From Malania oleifera (taxonomy: Eukaryota > Streptophyta > Magnoliopsida > Santalales > Ximeniaceae): 64,000 bases of DNA. The notes under the pieces are model-generated. The model did not search any database, was not told where the DNA came from, and worked only from the letters and a program-made list of their open reading frames with translations. Below, piece after piece: positions 35,353-47,131 of this stretch. The stretch spans positions 110,067,087 through 110,131,086 of the forward strand of contig NC_080423.1 of the NCBI RefSeq assembly GCF_029873635.1, in the 5' to 3' direction. Every line of letters begins with the position of its first letter. Within the stretch, counting starts at the first letter, position 1. The position numbers and the translations under genes are program-made.

Positions 35353-37474
35353 TAAACTTGACTCTCCTAATTTTGTCATTCCGAGCATTGTATTCAATCT
35401 TGTAAAAATATCATACCTGAGTGATTTCGTGAAAATATCAGCAATCTCATCACATATTCTGCACGATATCAACTCTACTTCTTTATTCCTGACATGCTTC
35501 CTGATAAAATGATACCGAGTATCAATATGTTTACTTCTTTCATGATAAATTGGATTTTTCACAAGTGCAATCGTTGATCGGTTGTCGATGTAGACTTCTG
35601 TTGGGTTATCTTGAAGAAATCCCAGATACCTCAGTACATTCATAATTCATATACCATGAAAAACAGCTGAATTGGTAGCAACATACTCAGTTTCACATTA
35701 TGACAACGTTACAATGGGTTGCTTCTTTGAAGACCATGTAAACGCTGTATCTCCCATAAAAAATGTGAATCCCATCGAACTTTTTATTTCATCAAGATCT
35801 CTTCCCCAATCGCTATCTGAATAACCGATAAGTTTGCAATCACCTCTTGATGAATAGAACATACCATCAGTGATGGTACCCTTGACATATCAGAGTATCT
35901 TTTTCGCTGCATTCAGGTGGGATTGGTTAGAAGTCTCCATGTACCTGCTGACAAGCCCAACTCCATAGAGTATGTCTGGTCTAGTGCACGTCAAATACCT
36001 CAAGCTTCCAAACAGACTCTTGAAATATGTGGGGTCAACATCTCCTTCCTCATTCTTTCTCAATTCCAATCCTATTTCAACCGGAGTAATCATAGGGTTG
36101 CATTTGTCAATCCCAAATTTCTTCAGTACTTCTTTTGCACAGTGGCTCTGAGAGATGAAGATTCCCTTCTCGCTTTGCACGACTTCTATGCCAAGGAAAT
36201 GAGTCATCTGGCCAATATCTGTCATTTCAAATTCTTTGATCATGCTCCTCTTAAAAGCGACAAACATCTCTGGATTGTTGCTAGTGAAGATCATATCATC
36301 AACATATAGGCAAACTATCAGCATGCTTTCGTCTGTCTCCATCTTCATGTATAGCGCATGCTCGTAGGGACACTTCTCAAATCCATTCTTCTAGAAGTAG
36401 TCATCAATCCTTATGTTCTACGCGCGAGGTGCCTGCTTCAAGCCACAGAGTGCTTTCTTCAACTTGTACACTCTATCTTCTTTGCCCTTCTTCACATATC
36501 CAGGTAGTTGATCGATATAGATCTCTTCTTCTAGAAATTTGTTCAAGAATGTTGATTTCACATCTAATTGGTAAATCTTGCATCCATTTAGTGCTGATAA
36601 TAAAATTAGTAATCTGATGGTTTCAAGCCTGGCAACCGAGGCAAAGATTTCTCCATAATCAATCCCTTTCTTCTACTTGTAGCCTTTGGAGACAAGTCTT
36701 ACTTTATATCTCTAAACTTCTCCTTGAGCATTCTTCTTGGTCTTATAGATCCATTTCACACCAATAGTTTTACAGCCCTTCGGGAGATTTCTCAACTCCC
36801 AAGTCTTGTTCTTCTCGATGGATTGAATCTCCTCATCCATCGCTTTTCTCCATTTGTCTTCTTTGTTAACTTCTTTAAAGCAAATCGGGTCACTAGTTAG
36901 CAAAAGATAGTATAGAGTAACATACTCTTTTATAAGTTCTGTAGTTTCCTATAGATCAGTTAGATTACGCGCTCCTTTAGGCCTCATGTCTGAGATTTCA
37001 CGCTCAATTGGTGATGGAGATTCGTTCCTCTGTGGTGAACCATGTGGAGGTGTCTGCAGCTCGGGAACTTGTGACTCGATAGCCACTTCTCTTTTCTGTG
37101 TGGGTTCTTCTCCTTCAAGTGTCAATTCCTCATCTTTGGAAGATTCAGCTTGGTCTTGGGTTGAGCCATGCGCCATTAGCAATAATGACTCTCCATTTAC
37201 ATGTTCAATTTCGGCAAGGTTAGCCTCCTCGCTAACCTTTTCTTGTTGTCGCCCCCAATACCCATTGTTATAGTGTTCGTACGTGTGGCAGTTGTAGCAT
37301 TGAATGTTTCTTTTGTCTACATTCGGGCAGTTATTGTATCCTCATTTTCTTCCTTGTCCTCTACCTTGTGGAACATAGTTTTGTTGATTGGGTCCTCCTC
37401 TAGTGGGACCTCTTCCGCCTCTGCCACCTTCTCTGGATTCAAAGTTTCCAAAATTTCTTCCATGAGATCCTCGG
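35353..37474 (-). pseudogene. copia pol 3' part and gag 3' part (fossil)
   Basis: Minus-strand similarities, rounded: RNase H (VYIDNRSTIAL, ADIFTKSL) at about 35350-35640; reverse transcriptase with LYVDDMIF near 36305 and the copia-type FLGIEV...YLTCTRPD run below it; an upstream RT segment with MDEEIQSIEKNKTWEL near 36830; and a gag zinc-knuckle region (CYNCHTYEHY) near 37290. It is broken by many changes and treated as a fossil. Confidence 0.85.
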
Positions 37475-37479
37475 TCTCG
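37475..37479. other. Target-site duplication TCTCG of LTR A, left copy
   Basis: Pairs perfectly with 45416-45420. The copia gag sequence continues across the pair. Confidence 0.85.
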
Positions 37480-37554
37480 TGTAGTGACCCGAAGAATAAT
37501 GGTATTTAAATAATAAAGAGAGATAGAAATGGAAAAAGAAACAGAAGGAGATGG

Positions 37555-37800
37555 CAGACTTCGTCAACGACATTACACTTTGGGGGTAATAACCAAAAAA
37601 AATTTTTTGGTCCTTATTGACAAATACAAAAGATTCGTCAACAAGGGTGTAGCAAGACCTCGTCAACGAAGGCGAGCTTCGTTGACGAGAAAATACTGAG
37701 AGGATATTTGGGCGACCCTGAATTTTGTCCACGAAGGGCAGGTTTCATCAACGAATTGTCTCTTGACCTTGTTGACGAGGTGACATGGCTCGTTGATGAA
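37555..37800 (+). repeat. TCGTCGACGA-type decamer cluster in LTR A
   Basis: About eight copies, nearly all decayed to forms such as TCGTCAACGA, TCGTTGACGA, TCGTTGATGA or TCATCAACGA. The changes are CG to TG or CA. Confidence 0.75.
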
Positions 37801-38671
37801 ACCCGCAGTATAAATAGCCTAAACTTGCTTTATACGCATAATTTTCGGCGTAAATCTCTTCTCTCTCTCTCCTGGATGGTTCTTCGTCCTTTTTTCTTTG
37901 ATTTCGGTCTCGTTAGTCATTGGATTGACGATCTGAGGCCACCACGATGCTCCTAGCGGAGTTCTCTTCAAGTCTGTTAGGGTGGATTGTTGGTGGGATT
38001 GAGTTGAATTTCTCCCTATAATCAAGGTAAGACCTTTTATTCAATTTTTTTACCTTATGGCAGTTGTAAAAAATGATGTAGGCCAAGAAATATTGATATT
38101 CTGTTCTGAAAAATATGGTTTTTAGGGTGTGGAATAGGAAACCCTGCAGATGTAGGATCAGTATACGATAGGGGCTTTTCGACAGTTTGGTAAGGGAAAC
38201 ATGCTATGTTAGGAAAACCTAGTATGATTTCAATATGAAGTTTATGTTTTTACCAGATTATTATTCAAAACAAAAATTTATGCAATTTATTATTGAGGTT
38301 AAAGTGTTTTAAATTATTGTGTGGCATGAAAGTATGAATACAGTATAGAAACATGTTTATACAATATTTTTAGGAATATGTTTTACAGAATATACAGACA
38401 ATGAAAATACGTTTACAGTATCTTTTAGAATACCATGATTTTATAGTTTTACAACACCATAACAGGTAGATTTACAGTTATCTCAGAAAAATACAGTTGA
38501 TATAGTTACGGATTATTACAGCATCATGGTTTATACAATTATTACAGAATCATTGTAAAACAGTTAGTTGTATATAGAAACGTATTATATAGTATCATAA
38601 CCTAATGGATCAGACAGCAAAGCACAGTACCGTAGCTACTGATATACAGATATTCAGTTTAGAGTGCAACC

Positions 38672-38676
38672 ACTTA
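38672..38676. other. Target-site duplication ACTTA of LTR B, left copy
   Basis: Pairs perfectly with 44657-44661. Confidence 0.85.
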
Positions 38677-39367
38677 TGTCACGCCTCGAACCCCGAAATG
38701 GGACCCAGGGGTGAAAATGTAACCTAACATGTCCCTGTATCATACAAATCATCCACAGATACAGTACAAAGGATGAGGGTCCGACCCCGTGGGGTTCCCG
38801 GGCACCCTAAACATATCCAAACATAATCATATACGCAGCGGAAAAAGGTCATTTTATATATACATATGCAGTACCATACCAGAATCTATACAAAGCAAAG
38901 ACAAGCTCTATTATACAACGTATAATTAGGTGCCCAACACATCCCAAAATGGCAACTCATCAAAACACAGTCCTAGCACTTACCCAAGCGTTAACCGCAG
39001 TACACCTGCCACTACGCTCCCTATACCAGAACGCTAGTTCCGGTTACTCAAAGGACCTGTAAAAATATACGTACAGTAAGGCTGAGACACCTCTCAATAA
39101 TGAATAATACAGGTTATATCGGTGTGTGACATTTGAGTGTAATCACGATACAACATACACGCAATTAAATGCAGTTTCAGTACTAATTCTACACAGTGTA
39201 TACACGCATGCACACACATGATCAGCAAACCCATTGTCATCACACCCATCGGCCCGAAGCCAGATCGCGACATAGGGCGTTGGCCCGTAGCCAACCAGCG
39301 TAACATGGCGCCACCGGCACATGGCTAGTACCCGACTCCCATGGCTTCGTACCGACGCTAACAAGTG

Positions 39368-39372
39368 GATCC
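39368..39372. other. Target-site duplication GATCC of LTR C, left copy
   Basis: Pairs perfectly with 43521-43525. Confidence 0.85.
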
Positions 39373-39449
39373 TGTAACAACCTAAGTAAAATGGAATTTA
39401 AGTAATAAAGAGGAAGGAAAATGGAGACAATAACAGAAGGAGGAAGTTG

Positions 39450-39720
39450 GCTTCGTCGACGACATCGCACTTTGGAAGGTATAAGAGAATTCGTCGATGA
39501 ATACAGGGGACTCATCAACAAGGGTCTAAGAGAATTCGTCGACGAATACAGGGGATTCGTCGATGAGAGTATAAGAGAATTCGTCAACGAACACAAGGGA
39601 TTCGTCGACGAAGAAATACCAAGAGATGTTTGAGCCGACTGAATTTCGTCAACAAGGACTGAATTTCGTAGACGAAATTATTGAAGGATTCTTCGACGAA
39701 TGACGTGGCTCATCAACGAA
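39450..39720 (+). repeat. TCGTCGACGA-type decamer cluster in LTR C
   Basis: At least ten copies or variants, several embedded in a longer unit AGAGAATTCGTCGACGAATA(CAGGGGA). It is the least decayed cluster in the window. Confidence 0.85.
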
Positions 39721-40349
39721 TCCCCTGCTCTATAAATATCAAAATCCAAATTTTTAACTTACTAATGAAGCTAACTCTCTCCTCTCTCTCTCTCTCTCCC
39801 CCCTTCGGTTTTCTCTCTCTTTCTCTTTTCGATTTTAGGCTAAATTTATGCCGGATCAACAATTTGAAGCCACCGCGACGCTCCTGGGGAAGTTCTCTCC
39901 AAATCTGCAAAAGCGAATCGTTGGTGAAAGTAAGTTGGAAATCATCTCTAAATTGAGGTAAGACTTTTTAAGTCAAATTTGGTCTTACGATAATTATAGG
40001 AAATGATGTACGCATGAAAATACTGATGTTTAATACTGGGAGTTTTCATTTTCAGGGTATTGGTCAAGAAATCCTACAGGTATTAGACTAGAATATTTTG
40101 GGAGCTTTCTCAGTAGTCAGGTAAGGGGATAAACTAAACTAATTCTTTTGAGAAAATGTATATATATAGCATTTGATTTCAGGAAAGTAAATATGTTTAC
40201 ATATATATATGATTTATATTTGGGAAAATGCTGTTGAAAATGATGGTATGTTGAATATGTGAAAATCTGTTAGTGTGGCATGAGTATAAAATGTTACAAA
40301 ATACTATTTTTTGGAATGGGATTATGATACGGATTTTTATAATGGGAAA

Positions 40350-40590
40350 ATACTGGCGTACGGGCCAAGATTCTTATATATGTTTTCCGGCGTACGGGTC
40401 GTGCTATGATATGTTTTCCAGTGTACGGGCCGTGCTATGATGTGATTTGCCAGCGTACGAGTTGTGCTATGATATGTTGCTGGCGTAGGGGCCATGCTAT
40501 GATGTGATTTGCCAGCGTACAGGTTGTGCTATGATTTGTTGGCGTACGGGTCGTGCTATGATAAAATGTGTAATACCGGCATACGGGCCG
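40350..40590 (+). repeat. Minisatellite of GGCGTACGGG units in LTR C
   Basis: About seven imperfect units with a GTGCTATGAT core. The array has the same location within the LTR as at 7555-7715 but a different copy number. Confidence 0.75.
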
Positions 40591-40707
40591 ATGATTTTCA
40601 TGATATACGTATATATGCAAAATGATATGATTGATGTGAAAATTAATGATATGAAATATCCATGTATCACAGTTTCAATATACGTTATATGGTATCATAA
40701 GCTGGTT

Positions 40708-40712
40708 GGCTT
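40708..40712. other. Target-site duplication GGCTT of LTR D, left copy
   Basis: Pairs perfectly with 42622-42626. Confidence 0.85.
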
Positions 40713-40918
40713 TGTAGTAACCCGACCCAGAAAAAAAAATAATAAATAAATAAAATATATATTTTGGAGAAGATATTTTGAAAAGAGATATTTTGAGATA
40801 TTTATATATAAATATCTTGGAGGAGATATTTATTTAGATTACTTAGGGATTAAGTTAGGATTTATTCTATAAATTCTCTTATTCTCTCTCATTATCTCAT
40901 TCTCTCTCTCTCCTTTTA

Positions 40919-40996
<78 letters not shown>

Positions 40997-42621
40997 AGAT
41001 CCTTTGTCGTTCGTCGTCCGTTTCCAAAAACGGAGGGTATTACGTGGATCAGAAGAGGAACCTCTACACTTTTAGTGGATCGGATCGTCGTTTCGGAGAG
41101 TTTCGGGTTTTCTCAAGAATCGAGGTAGGAATCTGATCCTAATTTTGATTAGATATTTGGATAGCAGTAGAAAACATAGTAAGGTTATGTTCTATAGTTT
41201 TAGGTTTTCGGGATCTCGGCTTGTCGTTTTGGACCGTTTTCGTACGAAGTTTCATTTCGAATATAAGGTAAGGGGAATTTGATTACAACAGTTATTTTGG
41301 AAAATTAAATCGGTAAAAAGCTAGTTTATGTTATTATCTATGATTTAACTGCTTATTTGTGAAATTCTACCGAACAGAGATGCCGGTTTGACGATTTTAT
41401 GATTTTTGGTAAAAACCAGGTTTTCGACGTGTAATCTCCAAAATTTTACAAGCATCGTTTATTTGTGTTTATACTATAGTAGGAGAGACTTGAATCCTTT
41501 ATTTATTCAGTTAAACTATGTATATTGAATTTCTATCATTTAGCGGGTTTTTATATTAAACTTGTGTGATATATGTTGAAATGGAAATGAATGTATTTTC
41601 TATACTACTGATATAGAATATGGGAATGAAATTCCAATTTGTTATACTGACAATGTGATAAACAGAGGCTGGTGATACACCGAGCCGCATCAGTAAACAA
41701 AGAGGGGTAAACTGTGTGGAAAGACGCCGGTTTGAACCTACTGGGATTATTTCTATACTATTGATTTAGGGTTGAAAAATACTTTCTTTGCAGAGTTGAA
41801 ATAAACTACTGTTATATGATACGGCGCGATATCGTAGCTAGATGTACACGTGCAACCACACATATTAAACGATGTGGGTACCAAGATGGTCGGCTAGCAG
41901 GGTGAAACCATTGGCTGATATTGGGCCAATGGGGGCAGTCGGATCGTATGTAGGTACTCGGCAGTTTCTGCACGAACAGGGCATTGGACGAGTACCAGTG
42001 CACAACCCGAGCCACAGGGTAAAACTGATTATAGGGATATTTTGCTGTTGGTCATCTAATAAATCATTAAATGGTCGAAAGACAGATGTGGGAATTTTGT
42101 AATATGAATAATGATATACCTGATGCATTACTGTATTGAAAATATTTGATTTATATTCCAGATGTTGAACGAAAATATGCATGTATGCAGTCATACACTG
42201 TTGTAACTCCTTCTTCCTTACTGAGAGGTGTCTCACCCTATTTTACAACCTTTGTTTTCAGGTCTGTCTGTGCGTCGGTCCTAGTAGATAAAGGGACTGG
42301 GGTGGTTATTTTGGTTAGCTTACGTAAGCATCTAAATTTTGTACTAAACTTGATGAAAGTCCTTTTTGGAGGGTTGTAATATGACGATTACTCTAAGTCC
42401 GAATGTATGTAAATTATGGATGTATTAGTGAACTCTGGTATAAGACTAGTAGTAATCCCAATGGATGTTTATGTTTTTCCGCAACATTTACATCATGATT
42501 ATGTATGATTTACACCTGTATGTCCCTGTTTAGGGCGGGTTGTTTCCATATCTTGAACAGGTATAGGTATTTGATGTATGTGAGTGACACCTGAGTCCGT
42601 GTAAAGGGCCGGGTCATTATA
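40713..42621 (+). mobile_element. Solo gypsy-type LTR D (nest level 5, innermost)
   Basis: Begins TGTAGTAACCCGACCC and ends GGGCCGGGTCATTATA, so the first and last dozen bases form an imperfect inverted repeat. It is 1909 bp long and contains the CTTACTGAGAGGTGTCTCACCC box near 42215 and a long CT block near 40895-40995. No interior was seen. As the innermost insertion it is the youngest of the nest. Confidence 0.88.
40893..40996. repeat. CT microsatellite in LTR D
   Basis: An interrupted (CT)n tract of about 100 bp. Confidence 0.9.
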
Positions 42622-42626
42622 GGCTT
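42622..42626. other. Target-site duplication GGCTT of LTR D, right copy
   Basis: The sequence of LTR C resumes immediately after this pair, as seen by comparison with 7830 onward in the right LTR of the gypsy element. Confidence 0.85.
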
Positions 42627-43520
42627 GGTCTAGGCTAGCACTTGCACGATACCGTTGTTATGTGTTATTGGTCTTCGTGATCATGATATTTGTGTTAACG
42701 CCGTTGTACGGAGTGGTGTGAGATTGGATGGTCAATGTGGTTTTTAAGAAGTGTGTAATCGCCCCTGGTGTAAAGACTAGGTTTGGCAGACCCATCAGAC
42801 TTACAGACTGTACTTTTGACTTGGCAATGGTCGGCCAACCATTGTCAGGTCCTGCCTTCGAGCCACACAACCCAGTCATGTAGGGGTAATGCATGACAAC
42901 AACCAGCTAACCTACCAGGATTGTTTCTATCTTATTATTATTATATGAGATGAGATATGTTTATGAAAATGCAGTATGTTCTGTCATGATTTGATATATA
43001 TATATATATGTTTTCCCATATTTGATAAAACAGTTACAGCATATGTTATGTATGGTATATGTAGAACACGGAATACTCATGTTGCCACACACTGGTATTA
43101 GTTTATTTCCCTTACTGAGAGGTGTCTCACCCCTGAATTTATAAACTTTTCAAGAGCCCCAGATAATAGAGCGGGAAAAGCCCCGCTGAACTAGAGCTGT
43201 TGTCTGCCCTTTTTGAAGGGTAAGTTTTAGTAGGGACAGTTGGATTTTTGTGGAAGTGTCCCTAGATTTTACTTCTTTTGGGATGTATATATTGAAATAC
43301 AGTGGATATAGTGACTCTGGTATTTGTGGTAATGAGATGGATGTTATTGTATTTATAATATTGTGATTATATGTTTCCTACTACTTAGGCTTCCGTGTTG
43401 TGTTCAGATTTATCTCTGGTACCTACGGGTCCAGGTGTATTATGATATGCTGAGCTGGGATTTGTGATATTGAATATATATAAATATATATATATATGGA
43501 AAATGAAGTAGGTCGTCACA

Positions 43521-43525
43521 GATCC
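43521..43525. other. Target-site duplication GATCC of LTR C, right copy
   Basis: Pairs with 39368-39372. Confidence 0.85.
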
Positions 43526-44399
43526 ACACCCTTCGGCCTGATCTGCCGGAATAGGCTCACGCCCTCGGATATAGAGTCGGACCTCTGCCAATCTATGGCA
43601 AGCGATTTCATACGCCCTCGGATATAGAGTCGGACACTCTCAGTACATGGAACAATTCGGAACCGCATTTGCTACTAGCATTTAAACAATCATACATACA
43701 CATGCATGCTCATATAACCAAACAAACCACACCCATTTGGTAATCTAAAATTATGGTTTTCCAAACATATACAGTTTAAAACAAGTCAAGGCACGACCAT
43801 CTCCATAACACGGTATAAATTAACATATACGTTTGGTTTTCAACAAAACCAGGGATACTGCCAGTCGCCCCCTTTTTCCCAAAACTGTAATCATAAAAAA
43901 CCCATAGTTTTTCCCGTTAGATTCCCCCAAATGAGTAGCCAAAACACACATAGGACTGTGAACCACAGTTCTACCAAGTCCAATTTCAAAAATAACCGAT
44001 ATAAACACAATTCCCTTTACCTTTTCCCCGAATAGTAAATCCCGAACTCTAAGATCCCTAAACAACGAATCGAGTTCCAAAACCTACAACCAGAAGTACA
44101 GAAGATACTCACAACACTGTTCTCTACTAAATTACTGAATCAGAAATAAAAATCGAGCCTTACCTCGATTTTACGCAAAAACCCGAAAATCTTCAAAACG
44201 GGATTCTGATCCGTAGAACTTGTAGAGAATCCTTCCACAATCCTCGTGGTAACTTCAAATTCATGATTCCAATGACGAACGGTAAGGAAATCTAAAGAGA
44301 TAGAGAGTAGGGAGAGTTCTAAAGAGAGAGAGAGAGAGAGATATTTGAATTTTATTAGTTAAGAAGTAATAAAATTTCTATTTATAGCCCCTTTGACTC

Positions 44400-44585
44400 G
44401 ACAAAACTCGTCGATGAGATGGTGTCCTCACCAACGAGGCTCTATAGTCCTCTCGTCGACGAGACGGAGGATTCGTCAACGAACCCTGATATCACCGGTT
44501 CCCGAACTCCTCATCGACGAGCCTCTGAACTTCGTCGACGAGAGATGCATGGCCTTCGTCAACAAACTATGGCTTCGTCGATGAA
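44400..44585 (-). repeat. TCGTCGACGA-type decamer cluster in LTR B
   Basis: About eight copies or variants (TCGTCGACGA, TCGTCAACGA, TCATCGACGA, TCGTCGATGA). Confidence 0.8.
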
Positions 44586-44656
44586 GCCTGTTCAAATACC
44601 AATTTTACCCCTCTCTTAATTATTTAAACCCATCTATCACGATTCAGGTTCTTACA

Positions 44657-44661
44657 ACTTA
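44657..44661. other. Target-site duplication ACTTA of LTR B, right copy
   Basis: Pairs with 38672-38676. Confidence 0.85.
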
Positions 44662-45415
44662 ACTCAGGTAGTAAGTGGTATGAGGTCGATCGTGCCTAGT
44701 TGTGGACAGTCTCCCCATCAGATATGGGTTGAGGAGGGCCGATTTGACCAAGGAGTAGAGTGGTTTACCTTAGTAGGCCAACCAGGATAGATCCAGTCTT
44801 CGGGCCACACAACCCTGTCATGAGGGGTTAAATCATGGCATACAGCCATCCAGGGAAATATTCTCAAATATTATGGTATTATCAGATTTTCTGAAATAGT
44901 AGTATTATTATGAAAAGTAATTTCATACAGTTTGACATGTTAAATTATGTAGTTAAAGGTTTTATAATATGTTATGTAGTATCAGCATTTTCAACTTTAG
45001 TCATTTGTACTAATCTTAACTCGGATTAATTTTTACAGATCCACATCTCAGTAGCCATACACTAGTGATAGCATGTTTCGTCTTACTGAGCTTTGGCTCA
45101 TTCCAGTGTTGAATTATTTTTTAGGTGAGCCAATTGGGCGAGTAAAGCAGGCTCGCAGATAGAGGAGCTGTTAGTCTATTCTTTTTTAGGGTGAGTGTTT
45201 TTGGGGTACAATTTTGTTAGCCTTGGTATTAAAAAGAGTAGTTCTTGAGAGTACAGTGAAATATGTAATATTTGTGGAATATTTAGACACTCTGGTATTG
45301 TGTGTGTGTGTATATATATATAAGGTTGTGTTTCATGTTATTTGTTTTCCGCTGTGTAGGAAATTGTTTTAATTTAAAATAGTAGAGAATTTATCTTTAT
45401 AATAAGGTTGTTATA

Positions 45416-45420
45416 TCTCG
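45416..45420. other. Target-site duplication TCTCG of LTR A, right copy
   Basis: Pairs with 37475-37479. Confidence 0.85.
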
Positions 45421-46135
45421 TCCTCTTCTTTGCTGTGACGTCCCCCCTTTGTCGTATCTATCTGCAGTGAGGGACAACTTCGTTTGGAGGGCTTGCTCCA
45501 GTACTTTATCATCACTCCTTCTGTTGACTTTCTACTTATGGGCTTGGAGTGAGCCCACAAGTTCTTCTACAGACATGGTTTCCAAATCTTTTATTTCTTC
45601 TATGGTTACAGTTATATAATCAATTTTTGGATCCAAAGATCGCAAAATTTTCTCACAAATTCTATCGTCATTTAGAGTTTCTCCATTTCTTCTCAATTGA
45701 TTTAATACTACCATAACTCGTGTATAGTAGTCAGCAATAGATTCAGTAGATTTCATTTTTAGAGATTCAAAATCACCTCACAATGTTTGAAGACGAATCT
45801 TCTTTACTTTGTCTGCACCTTTGTGTGTTCGCTGGGGAGAATCCCAAACTTCTTTGGATGTCTTGGCGGAGGCGATGATTTCGAACGTGACCTTATCAAG
45901 GTCTTGGTAGATTATGGACTTCACCTTGCAATCCTTCTTTCGATCGGCTAGCAAGGTCGTTCTTTGAGCATCGGACATAGCTGCTTCGACTTCTTTTGAT
46001 GGGCTTTCTCGGTACCCATCTTCAACGATGTCTATGACATCCTGAGCACCTAGAAGGGCTCTCATTTGAATAGATCAGTTGTCATAATTCTCCCGGGTCA
46101 ATTTTGGAATGACTGCTTGGGTAGCACTGTTCGCC
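45421..46135 (-). pseudogene. copia gag 5' part (fossil)
   Basis: Minus-strand similarities from the start codon near 46135: MANSATQAVIPKL, then QMRALLGAQDV, KEVWDSPQRTHKGADKVKKI, ESIADYYTRVMVVLNQLRRN, and KILRSLDPKIDYITVTIEE. These are typical of copia gag (UBN2-type). It is broken and treated as a fossil. Confidence 0.85.
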
Positions 46136-46791
46136 ATTGAATTTAATATATAAAAACAAATATATGGGGGTTGATTTTGGCAAATGTGTTTAGAAGGTTG
46201 AAAAACCTTAGAAACCGATTTTGGGTTGCAAAGAACCGGTCCAAAAATCACTAAACCGACTATAGGAATTTCGGGTGGTTTTTAAACTAGGTCGGTTTAA
46301 CTTAATGGTCGTTTAATAACGTTAATGCTTACCGTAGAGCCACATGGCAGCTTCTGCACATGCCGTGTGTCGGCAGTTGGAAGGGAGTCAGAAGGCGGGT
46401 CGGGCCTTGGAGACGGAGCCGGGTGCCGGTCTCGAGTCACTAAGCCGAGTCTCGGATCAGGTGGCCGGGTCGGATCGCGTGGCTGGGTCGGATTTCACTA
46501 ACCGAACGAGGAAGACGCGTGTAAGGCAGTTGGAGCACGTGTTGCCGGCGGCTAGAGTCTTCATCGGCACATGTGGCGCATGGAAAAGGCGCTGAAAATG
46601 CTGGAGGTGCATGTGAGCGCATGCAGCATTTCCCGGAGTATGTTTGAGATGTGGTTTCCACCGTTGGAATCATCTTGAGGCGAATTTCACAATGGTAGGC
46701 TCAATTTTGGATTTTGAGCAACTTCAAATCTGGGAGAAAATTGAATTCTTCTCTGTTCATCTCTGTTTGGCAGATTTCGGCGTTCCTGGAC
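46136..46791 (-). other. copia leader between gag and the primer-binding site
   Basis: Non-coding leader of the copia element, locally GC-rich around 46340-46660. Frames on either strand here have no recognisable similarity. Confidence 0.6.
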
Positions 46792-46803
46792 GCTCTGATA
46801 CCA
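46792..46803 (-). other. Primer-binding site of the copia element, tRNA-iMet type
   Basis: Minus-strand TGGTATCAGAGC lies a base or so inside the 5' LTR end at 46805, a perfect match to the plant consensus. Confidence 0.85.
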
Positions 46804-46804
46804 G

Positions 46805-47126
46805 TGATGGGTGGAAGGGACACTTAGTCACTGGTTGTGACTGAAACTCAGTGAGTATTTGCACAACAAACACTATCAATTTATTTCACAAAACGAAATT
46901 ACAGAGGAATCAAAAACACTCTTGCTTACTGGCTATTCACCATCTTTACACCACATACTACATTGCACACACACACACATCTATTTGTAGCAGATTCTAA
47001 ACCAAAATAATCAGAGATTGCGGCTGATAGATGAGGTTTGTGACCGCCAATCAATAGAAGCAGCTGGTCGACAGCCGTCGTCAATTTTTGCTGCCACCGT
47101 CCACCGTCAAGTTTACTCTTTCAACG
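46805..47126 (-). repeat. 5' LTR of the copia element
   Basis: About 322 bp, paired with 35027-35344 at about 90% by eye. It is followed by the TTTGT duplication. Confidence 0.88.
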
Positions 47127-47131
47127 TTTGT
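47127..47131. other. Target-site duplication TTTGT of the copia element, right copy
   Basis: Pairs with 35022-35026. Confidence 0.85.

Larger units (their letters stand above)
39373..43520 (+). mobile_element. Solo gypsy-type LTR C (nest level 4), interrupted by LTR D
   Basis: Begins TGTAACAACC and ends GGTCGTCACA. Its own length is about 2.23 kb. From about 39840 onward it is closely related to the right LTR of the gypsy element at 6472-8723, including the GGCGTACGGG minisatellite and the GAGAGGTGTCTCACCC box near 43120. It has a decamer cluster at 39450-39720. It is a solo LTR. Confidence 0.88.
38677..44656 (-). mobile_element. Solo gypsy-type LTR B (nest level 3), interrupted by LTR C
   Basis: Reads TGTCACGCCTCG at the left and GGTTCTTACA at the right. 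It is the minus-strand orientation of the same family as the LTR at 331-9621. Its own length is about 1.83 kb. The decamer cluster lies at 44400-44585, near its minus-strand start. No interior was seen, so it is a solo LTR. Confidence 0.85.
37480..45415 (+). mobile_element. Solo gypsy-type LTR A (nest level 2), interrupted by LTR B
   Basis: Begins TGTAGTGACCCG and ends AAGGTTGTTATA. Without LTR B and its duplication it is about 1.95 kb. It has a TCGTCGACGA-type cluster (37555-37800), a CT-rich block near 37860, and no interior or coding sequence. It therefore reads as a solo LTR left by recombination between the two LTRs of a full element. It is inserted in the copia gag. Confidence 0.85.
35027..47126 (-). 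mobile_element. Ty1/copia retrotransposon (fossil) containing a four-deep nest of LTRs
   Basis: Ends TGATGGG...TTTCAAC(A/G), flanked by TTTGT. Without the nested 7.9 kb it is about 4.16 kb. On the minus strand: 5' LTR 46805-47126, primer-binding site TGGTATCAGAGC (46792-46803), leader, gag start (about 45420-46135), [nested insertion], gag zinc-knuckle region, linker, reverse transcriptase with YVDD, RNase H, purine tract AAGGCGGGA, and 3' LTR 35027-35344. It is broken with many breaks (ten or more). The LTRs differ at about 31 of 318 positions by eye (about 10%). At the commonly assumed plant LTR rate of 1.3e-8 per site per year this is roughly 4 million years, or more in a slow-evolving tree. 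Confidence 0.9.

Noticed and set aside
38677-44656. Reading LTR B as a complete element with its own two LTRs
   Set aside because: Its two outer parts are the opposite ends of one LTR, not two copies, and the GATCC pair shows the middle is a separate insertion.
46344-46595. A GC-rich plus-strand frame within the copia leader
   Set aside because: It sits antisense between the primer-binding site and gag; no similarity seen.
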